Of a stretch of 64,000 bases of DNA, positions 44,525 to 57,717 are shown in pieces. The stretch's first letter is position 1. Every line of letters begins with the position of its first letter. The position numbers were made by a program, and so were the translations under genes. This stretch comes from Asterella californica (Eukaryota > Streptophyta > Marchantiopsida > Marchantiales > Aytoniaceae), in NCBI GenBank assembly GCA_036924285.1, contig JAYKYS010000006.1:21736001-21800000 (forward strand), in the 5' to 3' direction. Below the pieces are notes generated by a model. It was given only the letters and a program-made list of their open reading frames with translations, was not told where the DNA came from and did not search any database.

Positions 44525-47500
44525 CAGTAAACTGTTACAGTACCTAACTATTCCGTATTCAATAATGTTGCAGATAATATAACTCTCTAAACTATTACAC
44601 TCGTAGTAGTATTTGAAGTGACTTCTTATCTTGAAGTATCTCATCTATGATGTCATACTTATACGGTTTGTTTCACCAGATACCCAGAATACTTCCGGAT
44701 TCTATGTTAGGAGTACTTCCCTATTCTGTATTGACTAAGATTCAATATTCATATCCTGATCCTGAATTACTTCTTAAGTGATATCTTTGTTTACATGTAT
44801 CCTTCTAGAATGCATACTACTGGTTTTACACTTAGCTTCAGCTTCTTCTCTACAACAACTCTACCCTTCTTAAATTGCTTTTCTTGATGTATCATTGATT
44901 GACAACAATAAGTTTAGCAGGTCAAAATGCCATATGAAAGTGAGATGCGCATGTCTGTCAGACAATCCACCATGTATCTAGATGGAAAATTTAGTTTAAA
45001 GTATCTGTACAACAGATTATCAGCCTGTGAGATCTCTACTTGTCTTGTGTAGTATCTCCACATGTTGATAAACCTGCTTGAACCTACTGTCAGGGTGTGG
45101 GCAAATAAGGTTATCTTAAGAGAAGTGAGGTCAAGTCTGAAAAAGAATACTCTGAGAAGCATCAAAATCTAATTTCGTGTTATTCCACTGTGAACACGAA
45201 AAGATTCATTCATGGTGAAGAGATTTTCTCTATGTGACTCATGATACTGATCAATGAACCTTCCGAGTGCAATACTTTTGTAAATCTTCAGTAAGTGCAT
45301 GGATGTCACTGATTCATGATCAGTTAGCTCCCGTCCCGCTAAAGTTTTACACAGTACGTAATCTTGGCAGACGCGGTTTGCTCGGCTATGGTCTCCGCTC
45401 TCTTTCCCGGTTAAAAGTCTCTTGATTCTCACATGAAAATGCCAGAATAACAAGCTTTTTGAAAAACTTAGGCAAGAACAATGCAATTCAGATCAAAATA
45501 AAATACATAAATCTCAAAATAGAGAGTGTTTATTCTGCTTGTGCATGGTTTTCTCCTTTGGCCAAGAGACTTGTTTATGGTCTCTTCGTTCCTTGCTACC
45601 ACCATGTATGAGATTGTGGAACCAGTTATTTGCTTGTTCCACCCCCTAGAACGTTTGATGAACTCGCTCCATCCTCTCTTATTGATTCTATTGCTTGATC
45701 CATCACTCACACTAACAACTGAACGTTTTTAGATTACCTCGTCATGTTAGTAGCTTAGTTGGAAAATTGATACCATTCATCCCGATTGCTCTTGCCCCCT
45801 CAACTCTTGCTGAAGTTTATCGCACGCAAAGAGAAAATCATATCGCAGCCAATACTGAAACATGTCAGAACTTGGCGTGTGTGAAATGACATGTAATTTC
45901 ATCTTGAATATCAGAAAATACGAATTCAATAACTACGAATTTACGTATCGAACTGAAGCGAACTTTCCAACCTTCCGAGTAGGAAATCCATAGACTTGTC
46001 CATGATATATCTGTGATGAAGAACGTTCCTGAAAATCACGTTATCTTCCATGTAGACATGACAGGAAAACAGACATAAGTGGTGGACCTCTACGGTGAAA
46101 GTCCTTTGCTTTTCCCATCCTTCTTCATAGCGAGTTTCTTACATGGACGAACTTTAACAAACATTGACTCTTTCATTCCTCATCTAGACCTGGATTTCCT
46201 ACACACGTGGAAGGTCACCAATATTTGGTCTAATATATCGCTTAAGCTAGCTGGCTCCAGCAGCCAACTATAATTATCCTTGACTTTTGTGACAAAGCAA
46301 GCAAGTAGGCAATGGGGATCCAGCTCTGTAGTGTTGCTGGGCCACTGACTGCAAATGTGGACCAGTCCACCATCGTTTGTCAAATCATCGGCTCAAATCA
46401 TCCAGTTTTGGTTCCAGGAAAGAATTTTTAACGTTTTGATCAGACAAAAATCATCAATTATGGATTTTGACGGATCACCTGCAACTTTTCAGATATTTAG
46501 CAATAGATTTTTATGCAGGAGACTAGTAGTCACAAAATCGATTTATCACCGACTAAATTCGTGTAAATTCATTCGGTAGTTACTAACGACTTTCTGGATT
46601 TTCCACCCGTGAATATTAAGATGGGCTAATGGGTTTTTGGATTGAGTTTAACCCTAGAAATGCCATCACTAATAAGAGCCTTGTGAAAAATTATCCACCG
46701 TTGTTTTCTGCTGTTATCGTTAGATGTTTTTACTTCTAGGGAAAATCTGATTTTAGAATCTTTAGAAAACATTACATCCATATTACCAAATATCAACAAT
46801 CTCTTTTACCTCTAGGTGACATTTATTTTACATACCCAAACTTGGCTGTGAGATATTAACAGGTGGAGGAGGGATCAGACTTCATTCAAATGAGCAACTT
46901 GAGGTTTGTAACAAATGTGTGACAACATTTGTATGTCGAAGTTCCTTGTCGAAACATTGACTACTGCAATGGGTTCAGTAATTCATAGTTCACTTTGTTG
47001 CAAATACACTGATGCAAGAATGCCACTACTGCAATGATGTCAGACTACAAAGGTGAGAGTTAAGAGCAAACTGGTATGATTCTGTCAAAATAAAATACTG
47101 TCTAATTTGAAATCTATACACTACAGCTCGCAAAACGGAGGCGATTAGGATCGTTCTCTCAATATACTACAATGAATATTCTCGAAATTTAGTAAGTACC
47201 TCGATCTCAAATCTTCTCGCTATCGCGAGAGAGTCCCGTTCAGCTTCAGAGATTTGTGTTTCTCGTTGTAATTTTCTGAGAGGTCTTATCTTCCTCATTA
47301 TAGTTGAATTGGTGCAAGTCTAGACGCGACACTTCGAAGCCCAAGAATTACTCCAAGAGTTCAAGTGATCTAGAAGATATTATTTTTGCTTTCAGAGAAC
47401 TGAGAAATTTAACCCTTATGCAGAAAAGTATTGAGGTAATTACAGTCTTCATCTCAACTTGGAGTCTGTGAAATAAAGAACCAACTTAAAACTATTCATC

Positions 47501-48785
47501 AACTTTACAAATTATGAGGTTGTCTCCAAATAAATTACTGAGCATTGACAGAGAAATGTTAATAAGAAAATTTAGAGGTTTCTTGGAGGCAAAAAAATTT
47601 CTTTTCCAGACTCAAAAAACACAGGGAAGAGAAAAAGAATATTCTCTTCTATACTTTATACTCAAGCTGGGGGTTCAGCTAGAGATGAGTTCAGGAGAAC
47701 TAAAATATATATAAATTTTAGCTACTCTGAACTCGTCGGTTGTTGCTATATGTTAACATAGCTATACCTCGATTCTGGAAACTAAAAAGAGAACATATTT
47801 ATTGTGTACTAGAACAGATGGATGAAATCTTGGTGAAAACCAGAAATTTAATAACAAAAAATAGAGAGTAAAGAAAAATAAAATCATTGTAAAAGCTAAA
47901 AAAAAGGAGAAAAAGATAGATCCGGATAAATTGCCCCGTAATTCAATAACAAGCGGATCTACTTGTTAATGCACATGCAAGGCTCTAAATGCACGTCGGG
48001 GAGGAGAACCTCACCAGTGAGATAACGGTACTTACCGTTACGCTTTTCTCTGGCGGTCCAAGACGACGATGAAGTGCAAAGACAATACTGGAAGCTTTCA
48101 GAGAAACTTTGGAAGTCACAAGAACTCTTCCGCGAGTAAGACTCGTAACTACCAACTTTGAAACACCGTAAGCAAGTTTTCGGCTACTCTAGATTTTTAC
48201 TGCCCTGCAGTTCTAGACATTGTCACGACAAAAAGACCATTATACAACAGTTGTTCGGAACATGAGCACGTGCGACTGGAACAATATTTTATCGTCAGCA
48301 CGTGCAACAGATAAAGTACTGGATGTGATGACGTAGCCGCTGGGCCGCTGGTCGTAGCCAAGACCATACAAGCAGATTCCACTTGAATTCATATTCTCAA
48401 GTCAGAGCCATAGAAGCTTCCTACTGGTTGCAAAGAAAAACAAATAATAAAGCGACTGTAAGCGACTGCAGTAGAGTAGAGTACCTAGTACAGTTGAACA
48501 GAATCATGGTCCGTGGTATAGCACAGCTTTTTCTCTCGTTCGTTCACTTTCGGTGTCAACAACTGCGGAATTTGACCTCACACTCATCAGGTAAGTACTA
48601 AGAGCTCGGTACTTGGAACTTCCCGTGTATATTCATTCTAGGGGGCACCTTTCACCAACCTATGGAGTCGATGACAACACACATCTTATCATGGGAGGAT
48701 CTTCTGACGGACCCATTTCTTGGAGCCGAGCAAACAACAGTCCTTAATGAATGAAATTCGGGTCATAGTCGGGTACTAGGGCCAC
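44525..48785. other. Gene-poor spacer
   Basis: Only short ORFs with no recognisable product occur on either strand. A short palindrome, AACGGTA/TACCGTT, lies near 48024-48040. No transposon ends or RNA genes were identified. Confidence 0.4.
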
Positions 48786-48789
48786 TCAA

Positions 48790-49950
48790 ACATTTTTCTA
48801 TAGTGAAATTTACAGAGTTCAAATGAGAAGACGTAAGTGTAAACTGTCATTGTCAGGGAGTGCAGAATGAGTGTATTAATTCGATCTACCTTTTTAAAGA
48901 TCTTTCACAATGTGTTTGGATATTTACACAGGAATATCTTATTTCCAGTTACATCTCTTCCAGAGCTTTATAATACGAATTTTCCTCACAATAAACTCAC
49001 CTTGTGAGTTTAGTAGTGGAAACTCAGAAGCCACGAACAGTAGATCTGTTATGCAACGAGATAACATGCATAGAAACATAATTCCACAGACAAGAAGGTA
49101 GACTGATGAAAACGTTGGCATGCACCCCAGAAACTTTAGAGCACCGATATTCAGTTTCCTCCTTTAGTAACACTGGAGGTGCATTTTCATTTGCTGTAAC
49201 CATCGAAGTAACGTGGTTACAGCTACTCGGCGACAAACTCTCTGTCCGGCTCAAACTAATCAAGGGGAATATGTTCGACTCTCGACCATATGGTTTCCTT
49301 GGGTGACTCGCGATGACCTGTTTTCCATGATATCAAACGAAGATCGCACTCGGTGGTGATACAAGTATGGCTAGAATCAGACACTACATACACTATCAAC
49401 GGTCGAGTATAGCTACGAAGAAAACACACAGTCGACTGAGAAGGAAATGGTTTTGGATACACTAAACATACAAATTAGCAACATGCAGCTGGTTTCTCCT
49501 CCATGCCTAAAACACATATCATCGACGAAGGTGTGTATCCCATGGGACCTTCCTCCTCCTCTGGAAATGCTACTTGTTCTTGCTTCCCCCAGCTGGCCTT
49601 CTCTCTGCTCATGTGGGATAAGCGTTTCTGTTATTTGTCCGCAGTCTTCCGCTTGCTATAAATTACTCCAGATTTCACGTGACCAAATAATGAAAAACTA
49701 CAATGGACGTAACATGACCATAAGAATTATCTGTTTTCTGGTCATAAACTAACCAACTTTATATGTAAATAGGGTCATTCAAACCACCTCTCTTCGTTAC
49801 CAAAATTTACAGGATTAAAGTAAGAAGACGTAAAATCTGCATGTCAATCTGTGCCAAAGAGTGCAGAACATCTATAGACGTACGATTCAGAAGTTTTCAA
49901 CGGTGAAAAAAATATCATATTTACTGGAGCATCAACGATGAGCGTGAATT
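48790..49950. repeat. Dispersed repeat, copies 2 and 3
   Basis: About 48790-48880 and 49790-49950 both contain TTTACAG followed by AGAAGACGTAA and AGTGCAGAA, matching the repeat at 6832-7065. The second also shares TATAGACGTACGATTCAG. The intervening 0.9 kb is unassigned. Confidence 0.45.
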
Positions 49951-49994
49951 GACGTAAATATTTACGATCCACCTTTAGAGGCCGTACTTATAAT

Positions 49995-50207
49995 TTACAA
50001 CAAAAACCTGTACATTTCTTCTTGGGAACTACAGGAATGCTTTACGACTAAAGATTCCGTGGCCCTAATCTGGTCTATAAAAAAGATTACGTCTTCCGCC
50101 GTAACTGATCGTTTGCGGTAAGTCTTTACTTTCTCTACCTCTTTAACTGATTCTTTTGTACGCTCTATATCCTCTGGCAATGTCTCACACTGGAGAGTTA
50201 CGTCCAT
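49995..50207 (-). CDS. Hypothetical 70-residue ORF
   Basis: This ORF runs from a true ATG to a stop and encodes a highly charged, coiled-coil-like middle (IERTKESVKEVEKVKTYRKR) followed by a hydrophobic patch (DVIFFIDQI). It looks more protein-like than the other short ORFs around it, but no family is recognised and no paralogue is in the window. It lies next to dispersed repeat copy 3, so it may be part of a repeat. Confidence 0.25.
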   Translation of the reverse strand: MDVTLQCETLPEDIERTKESVKEVEKVKTYRKRSVTAEDVIFFIDQIRATESLVVKHSCSSQEEMYRFLL

Positions 50208-50209
50208 AA

Positions 50210-53200
50210 ACTCTAATTCTGTTCTGATTTTTACGTGTTCAAGAAAGCAAAGACTAATAGAGGATGTAAAACCTATGTTTTCAGTTATTTAGCGAGATTA
50301 ATATTCTCTAATATTCTCTTGACAGACTTTCTGACATCGTGCAGAGATGTCTAAAAGCTTTATTTTAATTTTCAGCATAAACTTATTAGATATATCTTTT
50401 GACTATTTTGATGAAGTTTCTCTACAGTGTATATACTTCTTGAGCTGTCTTATGAAATACATCAAAATAGTTATTAAAGAAAACCTCTGTAAAATTATGC
50501 ATAAGTTTGGCACCCACTAAACAACTGGACTCATCAGGCCAGCATTGCACGTTGTAGGGCAGCTGATACTACGTATACGGTAATGTTAGGGTAATTCTCT
50601 TAGTCTTTGAGCCGAACATTAATTATAATATATTTTAGAATTTATTCATATTAGAATCTATATACTTAGTGGATTATAGTACTGAGCAATAGAGGTCTCA
50701 AAGTTAATATTCCCAACAGTCCAAGAAGAAGAGAATCATAATTTACATTTGATTAGCTGCGACTCGCAGAGAGAGGGTGGCCTTCACGAGGTGACAGTAA
50801 GATTTTCTTCATTATCAATTAGTTTTCTCTGAAAGTTATTTTTGAAATAGTAGATTTTCTTACTGCAAAAAATCATTCATAAAAAATATGTAAAGAATAC
50901 TTGCGGTATCTTTCTGCAGGCACTTCCAGTGCCCATAGAAAATGTCTGCAGATGTTTGGCCGAAGTCGTAACTCTTTATCCCATAGTCAAAGAATATTTG
51001 AAAAGAAATCAAACTTTGACACCCCAAACTCATTTCTCTCTATATCATCCACTCATATTACTCTTTCATTTACTCGTACCTTAATAAATCTTGAGTTTTA
51101 CCCACATAGAATTAAATATTTACAGAGTAAAATGCCCTGACACTCTTGTTGTTGTTACCCAGTAGGGAAAAGACAGGCCTGGCAGACGTCAGACGGAAAA
51201 GGTCGCAGGCGCAAGCGCGCGGAGAGAGAGAGAGACTCGATAATGATTGGATAAAACGGATGCATCTTTAAAAGATCTGGGCGTGGCAGGCGCACAGCTT
51301 TCGCCATCGGAACTCGAGGAAAACCCGATGTCTCCATTGGCTTCCATTGGCTCTCATGAAACTGAAATCTCTATTCTTGTGGTCAAAGTGTCTTCGAGTT
51401 TTCAAGGCAAAGGTGAAGGTGAGGCTTGTGGGTGGATATGGAAGAGAAAAGTGAAACACGCCATGTAATGAATAGCAAACGGATGGAATTACCCCTTCAA
51501 AGAGCCAAGCAACCAACGGAAAAACATCGGGGCTATCAGTAGCTCTAAGGTCTAAGAGAAGTGAACAACAGACGTTGGCCGCCCGCCTACCTACACCTAC
51601 GATGGACGTATGGAGGATACTGTTCTTTTAGGGAGATAGCAACAGACAAGTTTCTTTCTAGTGTGATCACTTATTTTGGCGGTATTTCAAATAGATTTCT
51701 TGAGTAGGATTTATGCGTGTATATTATTCACCTCCTCCATTTCTTATGGAAGAGAAAATATGCAATTTTATTATTTAACCTTTTTGTGAGAAAAATAACA
51801 ATAAATGATTACTTTAGATTGATAGTCCTTCGCACTTGCATTTTTTTAAGTGTGTCCGCTTTATTAGTTATGTGTGGATCCTCTCGTAATTCTGGTTGCA
51901 GATATCATTTGGCCGGGGAAAAGAAGAGTACGAGAGACAGTATGAGAGACAAAATATAACAAGTCGGTTGGCTGTAGGACATGACCTGGACTCAAAGTCC
52001 ACCGTTTGATTTTTCTCTTCACTGTGTATTTCTGATGCTCTAGTTTAGGTTATAGAAAGACTTGTATATACCAGATAAATATTTTAGAATAAATTAAAAA
52101 TTTAATTGTTTTTCTCTAGAAACGTTAATTGTTAGGAGAACCACAAAACGCAGACAACCCATAAGTCTAGAGTGGGAAGCCGCGCTTGAGAAGATATAAG
52201 AGCGGGCTCTTGCTGTCAATAAAGTATTAGGGTATGAAAATATTAATTTATTACCAAAACTTTTTGAACGAAAGCGTTAGGTTGATGAAGAGGTGAAAGT
52301 ACCTACTTTTCCATCATCCTAAAAGAGACTTTAGTTGTGGTTGAATAATATATGCATGCTTCTTGAGTTTGAGAGCAACAGCAGAAGGATAGGGACATAA
52401 CTCTTGATGTAAATTGGTTTCTGTATCGACTGGAGTAGGTTCTGGATTCAGGAGAATATTTCATGAATCGATTCATATCAGTGGGTACTGTTTTTTATTT
52501 ATATTATTTATATATTAATATTTAAATAAATAATATTAACTTATTAATATTTAATTAATAATTTGCGTTTTTAATAATATTAAAAATAAATTTTTTCAAT
52601 AAATAATAAATGTTCATAGAGAAGACCCGGACAAACATAAACCCGGACATAAGCAGACCGGCACGCTTCTAAAGGTACAAGTCCGGGACCTAGTGATTAT
52701 TTATACATTAATTTAATATAATTTTAATTTATTGTCTAACCCTTCCTGGCGATTAGATGAATAAGTTAAACCCCCTGCATATCGTTCCCCACGGTTGAAT
52801 ACGGGCCGGAAGAGATGACTAAGATTTGGAATGTTAAATAAATTGAAACAAATCCAAGAGCTGGCGGTATCTGTGTCGACCTGTCGGGAATTAACCTGAC
52901 ATTACCATGTAAATCTGGACGACCCCGGCTAAACATACAGTACCACAGTTGGAAACTGTGGGTGTGGTTGGGAGGGAACAGGGAGCGTTGCGTGTGGAAG
53001 TCTGGATTTGTGCAAAGCGTCTTGCACGTTTTGCCAGAATATGATCGACATTGCCAAAAAGTTACTTGCTTTTGCAGGTGTCTAGATCTTCTAGATAGGT
53101 TCTGGATTTGCTGGATTTCACTAGCCACTGAGTGGTCTATTTCATTAATATGAAAAGGAAATATAAAGTAGAGAATCTTTAAGTAGTTGGTTATGTTCAG

Positions 53201-54550
53201 TGGGTTAGTCCTTTTTATTATACATAGGACCATTTCAAGAAGATGTCCGTGTGGTTTATCAACTTGGAAATTGTGGGTTATGGACTTAAATATAAGCCAT
53301 AGTTCTCAACTCAAGTTGAGTTATTTACCAAAAGAAAACAGGAAAAATTAACTTCAGTACATTATCTTTCATTGGTCGTTTTACACCCCTGGTGCCCATA
53401 GAAATAAGTCTGGTAACCAAGAGTAACTCATTTTGCAGGTCGGCTGTATTCCAACAAAGAAATTTAACCATGATAATCAACATTGTTTGCCGATGGAATT
53501 TACTCTGAGAACAAAATCTGTTAAATAAAGACTTAAATCAAATCAAAGCTCTGCAAGAGCTTTACACTCTATTATGATTCACTTAAGAACTAATTATTGA
53601 ATATTAATTGAGAAAAGTTTAATGGAAGCTCTTGTGGTTTCCTAGAACAAAGCAGTTTGCTCTCTCTAACGTAAAATACTGGAGGAGGAAAGAAAGAATA
53701 TTCTTCTCCTGCTTTTATATCCACACTTGGGGTTTAACTGCTTCATCACTTTGGGCAAAGTTTCAGGAATGTGGGAATATGTTATGTTACAATCCACTCC
53801 CAACAAGAAACAGTTCTATACTTTTGAGCTCTGTTATGCGAAATGACTTTCTTTTTTTCTTTTTTGTTTTTATCGGGAGTGATTCTTATATTCACGCAAA
53901 AAGCATAAATTTTGATGATTTTGTGCGAACCAAAACCGAGCTGCAGAGTTCAAAGAGCGTAAGGTCTTAAGAAGCCTTTCCCCACTTCGCATAAGAGTCG
54001 ATAGGTTTTTTCCATGAGCACTAGACTTAAGAGAGCCAAGTATACACTAACGTCTTGAGCTAAACCTCGAAATGGTGTTGTTTTGAATGCTTGATTGGAA
54101 CGTACAATGTGGTATGAAAACTTCAAACTATTCATGATACTGCACGAATTATTCATGATACTTGACGTACTTCGTTCAGACGTTGCCCCCATCCCAAGAT
54201 AGCATCAACATTCAACCATAGTTCCTCGTGAAACTGTATCTCATGATGTGTTTCTGGATCGAGTGATTCAATCGCAGTTCAAAGGCATGTGCGAAACAAA
54301 GAAAAATAGCAGCGGCTGCACATTCATTCAAACACTTTCGATTCTGCAAAGTTCATAGAAGTTCATAGAGCATTCATATTCGATTATGATGTGTGCAAAA
54401 GGTGACTTGCTGCACAAACTGGAACTCTGCCTCTCAACATGCGTGTAATCGTCTCCGCTTCAGGCTCGTGTGATTTAAGTGTGCAAAAGGTTGAGCAACT
54501 AGACGTCATGAGATCAATTCAAAATATGCTTGTCGTGTGACATCTTAATA
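50210..54550. other. Gene-poor spacer with repeat debris
   Basis: It holds a fragment shared with the RecX upstream region (51467-51548), hairpins of the recurring family near 51722-51770 and 52780-52820, and the AACCCATAAGTC block near 52155. A single GGGTGT-type MITE end lies near 51012-51025. The remaining ORFs are unconvincing. Confidence 0.45.
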
Positions 54551-54552
54551 TT

Positions 54553-54658
54553 AAATTATTGTATATGCACACAAAGTGTAAAGTTGAGTAGTTCACAAAT
54601 CACACAAATTATTGTATATGCACACAAAGTGTAAAGTTGATTAGTTCACAAGTCTCAC
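54553..54658. repeat. Tandem duplication, 53-bp period
   Basis: Two adjacent copies begin AAATTATTGTATATGCACAC. They differ at only a few bases, so the duplication is recent. Confidence 0.85.
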
Positions 54659-54659
54659 T

Positions 54660-57600
54660 AACTTCTAATTCTGATTTAATTTATGATTAAACTCTTTTAC
54701 GAGAGAATTTTATCATAGATTAAAGTGTTATAGTTTTGAACAAAATTACCTAAAGATTTCTTCAAGGAGATAAAATACCAAGATTTTATAATTTTTCTTC
54801 GAGTTCTTACCATAACTATTTTTAAGACGCTGACCCTTAACTTTGAGAGAGAATTTTGAAATCCTATTTGGAAGTAATTTCAAGTAATTGAACTAGATTC
54901 AATTCAATTTAAGATATATAATAATCCTAGCAATAGCTATCAAATAGAATTAAATTATCTAAATTTATTATTTAACACTTTGGAAGGGTTAGTTAGGTAA
55001 TAAATTAAGCTTGCTGTACTCTTCCATCTGTGTAATAGACTTAGAAAACTGACTATGTATTGTCGAGTTTACAATCCAACGTCCGTAATCAAAATGGCAT
55101 GTGAGTCATGACCACAAGTAAGACGGTTCAAGAACTTCCGAGTATGATGAAAAAAAAGAAAATAGCATACCAGACAAAGCCCACCGTGGAATACACAGAC
55201 GAGGACCACCATACACCAACATTGGTTGCACAGTTAGCTAGACATAGCTATTGTTACTCGTTCTTTCTTTGATGTGTGTATTCATAATTCCAGATGGAGA
55301 AAGTATGACATCAAGATTTTAAAGTTTAAATTACTAGTAACTAAATGCTAAAGCAATGACCTCCGGTGCAGTTTAGCTCAAAGCTCTGACAAGTTCAGAT
55401 CATTGACAGCTGCAAAGTCAGTCAGCTTGAGAAGATCTTGCTTATGACTTGATTCATGTATCGATTTGTTCGAAAATGGAACCACATGATTACAGAATTC
55501 TCCACCCTGTAATTCTAGAATGAAAGTATAAGAATTAAATATGCTCTTGCAAGCATCAAAAGTGAAAAGATGCTATGAGTCCAAATGTCAATAAAGATAG
55601 AACCCACAAACTTTTGTTGCAGTTTCAAATAAGCAAGATGTGAAATATTATCCTCGTTCAACTCTCCTAGAGAGGCATCTGTGCAGACAATGAAAAATGT
55701 GAAAATGCTCAACAACAGTACAATAGAACGATACATCCTGCTCTAGCTTCAGACCGAAATCATCTCCCGAAGTTCAAATGATCTAGAGGAGACAAACACA
55801 AAGACTGACACTATTTTTGATTATCCAGACTTTCAAGAATATTTGACATAGTGGGACTCTATCATCTACGTTCAATAACACTTGATATAGTGAGGCTATG
55901 AAAGATAAAGACTGAGAACAAGAGCAAATTTCAGTCGGTGCTCATACAACATGATGTACAAGTAAACCTCTCTTTGAAATGACCACTGCTATTATTATTT
56001 TATTTTATTTTATATTTTATTTTATCTTTAATGTGTGTGGATTAATGTATCTTGATTGATTAGTTTAAACTCTTGACGTCCTACTAGTAATACTTAATTT
56101 AATACCTTGCTATCTAGATGACATTACGTTTGTGAAGAAAACCGTGACACGAATCACAGTTAGATGGATATCAAGACTACTTGAGCAATAGTAAAAAACT
56201 AACCAAACATTCATCTTGATGGTTAGGTTTACCACTTCTTTAAGTTAACACCCCTAATAACTGCAATAGACGATTTCATCTCTTGTACACCTATCGTATT
56301 AAACTTTTGATTGTTGACATGTTATGATATCTTAGCAGCAGTAGAGAAATTACTGACTTTATGCCTTTAGACTCTCCAGCTTTTACACAAACTATTCCTT
56401 AATTTGAAAGCCCTTGTGTGCTACTCTTCTTTCCTGACCCCAATGGTAGAAGAGGGATTGCGTGCTCTACTCCTGAGCCAATCGCAAGCGAAGCCGCGAT
56501 GCTTTTTGTTTTCGGTATTTTTTTGTAATTTCTCTTGAAGAAAAACAAACCCCGAGAAAACAATGATTCTGCAGCGTTAGTGACATTACTACAGATCTCC
56601 CGAATTCCAATCCGGCGTTTGGGAATCTTTTCTCTTTCACTTTGACACCTCCTAATACCGTGAAAGTAACTTACGGAGTCATCCCGTTATTCTAACGTCG
56701 AAGTATATTCTGTCCCCCTCTCAATGAAACACGTCCCGACTGCAGGACAGTGCTCGACGCTGAGTCTGCTCCAGAGTCCAGACTCCCCCAGTGCCAGCGC
56801 TCGGACAAAACCGGCTGTCTTTGTAAACTTCGCCGGCAAAAGATTTTGACTGCCGGTTGGGAAGAAATTATGTCGGAATTTTTCCAACAGTTATCTGTTA
56901 ACAAAACCGCCACTTTAGTGAGAAAAAACAGCTAGTATTGACTATCGTGGGCAATATTCCTGAACCCCACAAAATCTATGCGAGCCCTATCCCCAACATG
57001 AATCCAAGACGTCTTTGTTTTACGTAACGTTTCTAGATAGGATTAGTCCACCTACTACTGGCCAAGTAGACAGTGGTAGGATTAATTAATTTGTCCCAGC
57101 TGCACCAAGTTGTCTCATATGTCAACGGGTTCGTGTTTAGGATTGAGGGAATAAAAACCATCACCGTGTGCATCAGTATTGTCGGGTTCGATCTTTTATG
57201 TAATTTAGGTTGCTTTTACATCGTGCGCGTTTGCGTTTCCGTCCATATCTTTTGCAAAAAGGTTTCGTTAATTACACGACTGGATCATTTTCAGACGGTA
57301 ATTAAGACCGGAGAACTGGTGGATATCTCACATGCCATCAAGTGCTTTCACGCGGTTTGGGGAATTCTTCCTCGCTCTTTTATTCTCAAAAGAAATATAA
57401 ATGTTATGTACAACTTTTGTGTTAAATAATTATTATAAATAATGATATATATATATATATATATATATAATTGCTAAATGATAAATCTATAACCAGACCT
57501 GAAGTGGCGGGCAGATCCAGATATAACCCATAAACCAAATGTGGACTAACTTGCTGCCGAAACTATAACTGTGAGTGCTTGTTAACAAAAACCAAATGAA

Positions 57601-57717
57601 TTTATTATCTAATATTTTTGATGAAAAAGTTAAAACATGCTGCCATCTTCTACCTAAAAATGATTCAAATTATACCCTATATGATCGTTCTAATTATCTA
57701 TTTATTTTATTTTTATG
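54660..57717. other. Gene-poor spacer with unpaired MITE ends and an AT microsatellite
   Basis: Right-hand ends of the GGGTGT-family MITE with TAA lie at about 56239-56257 and 56639-56655. Their left ends were not found. An (AT)n run lies at 57445-57469. No gene was recognised. Confidence 0.45.

Noticed and set aside
51247..51468. 73-codon ORF with protein-like stretch
   Set aside because: It has no ATG at its start, is preceded by stops and matches no family.
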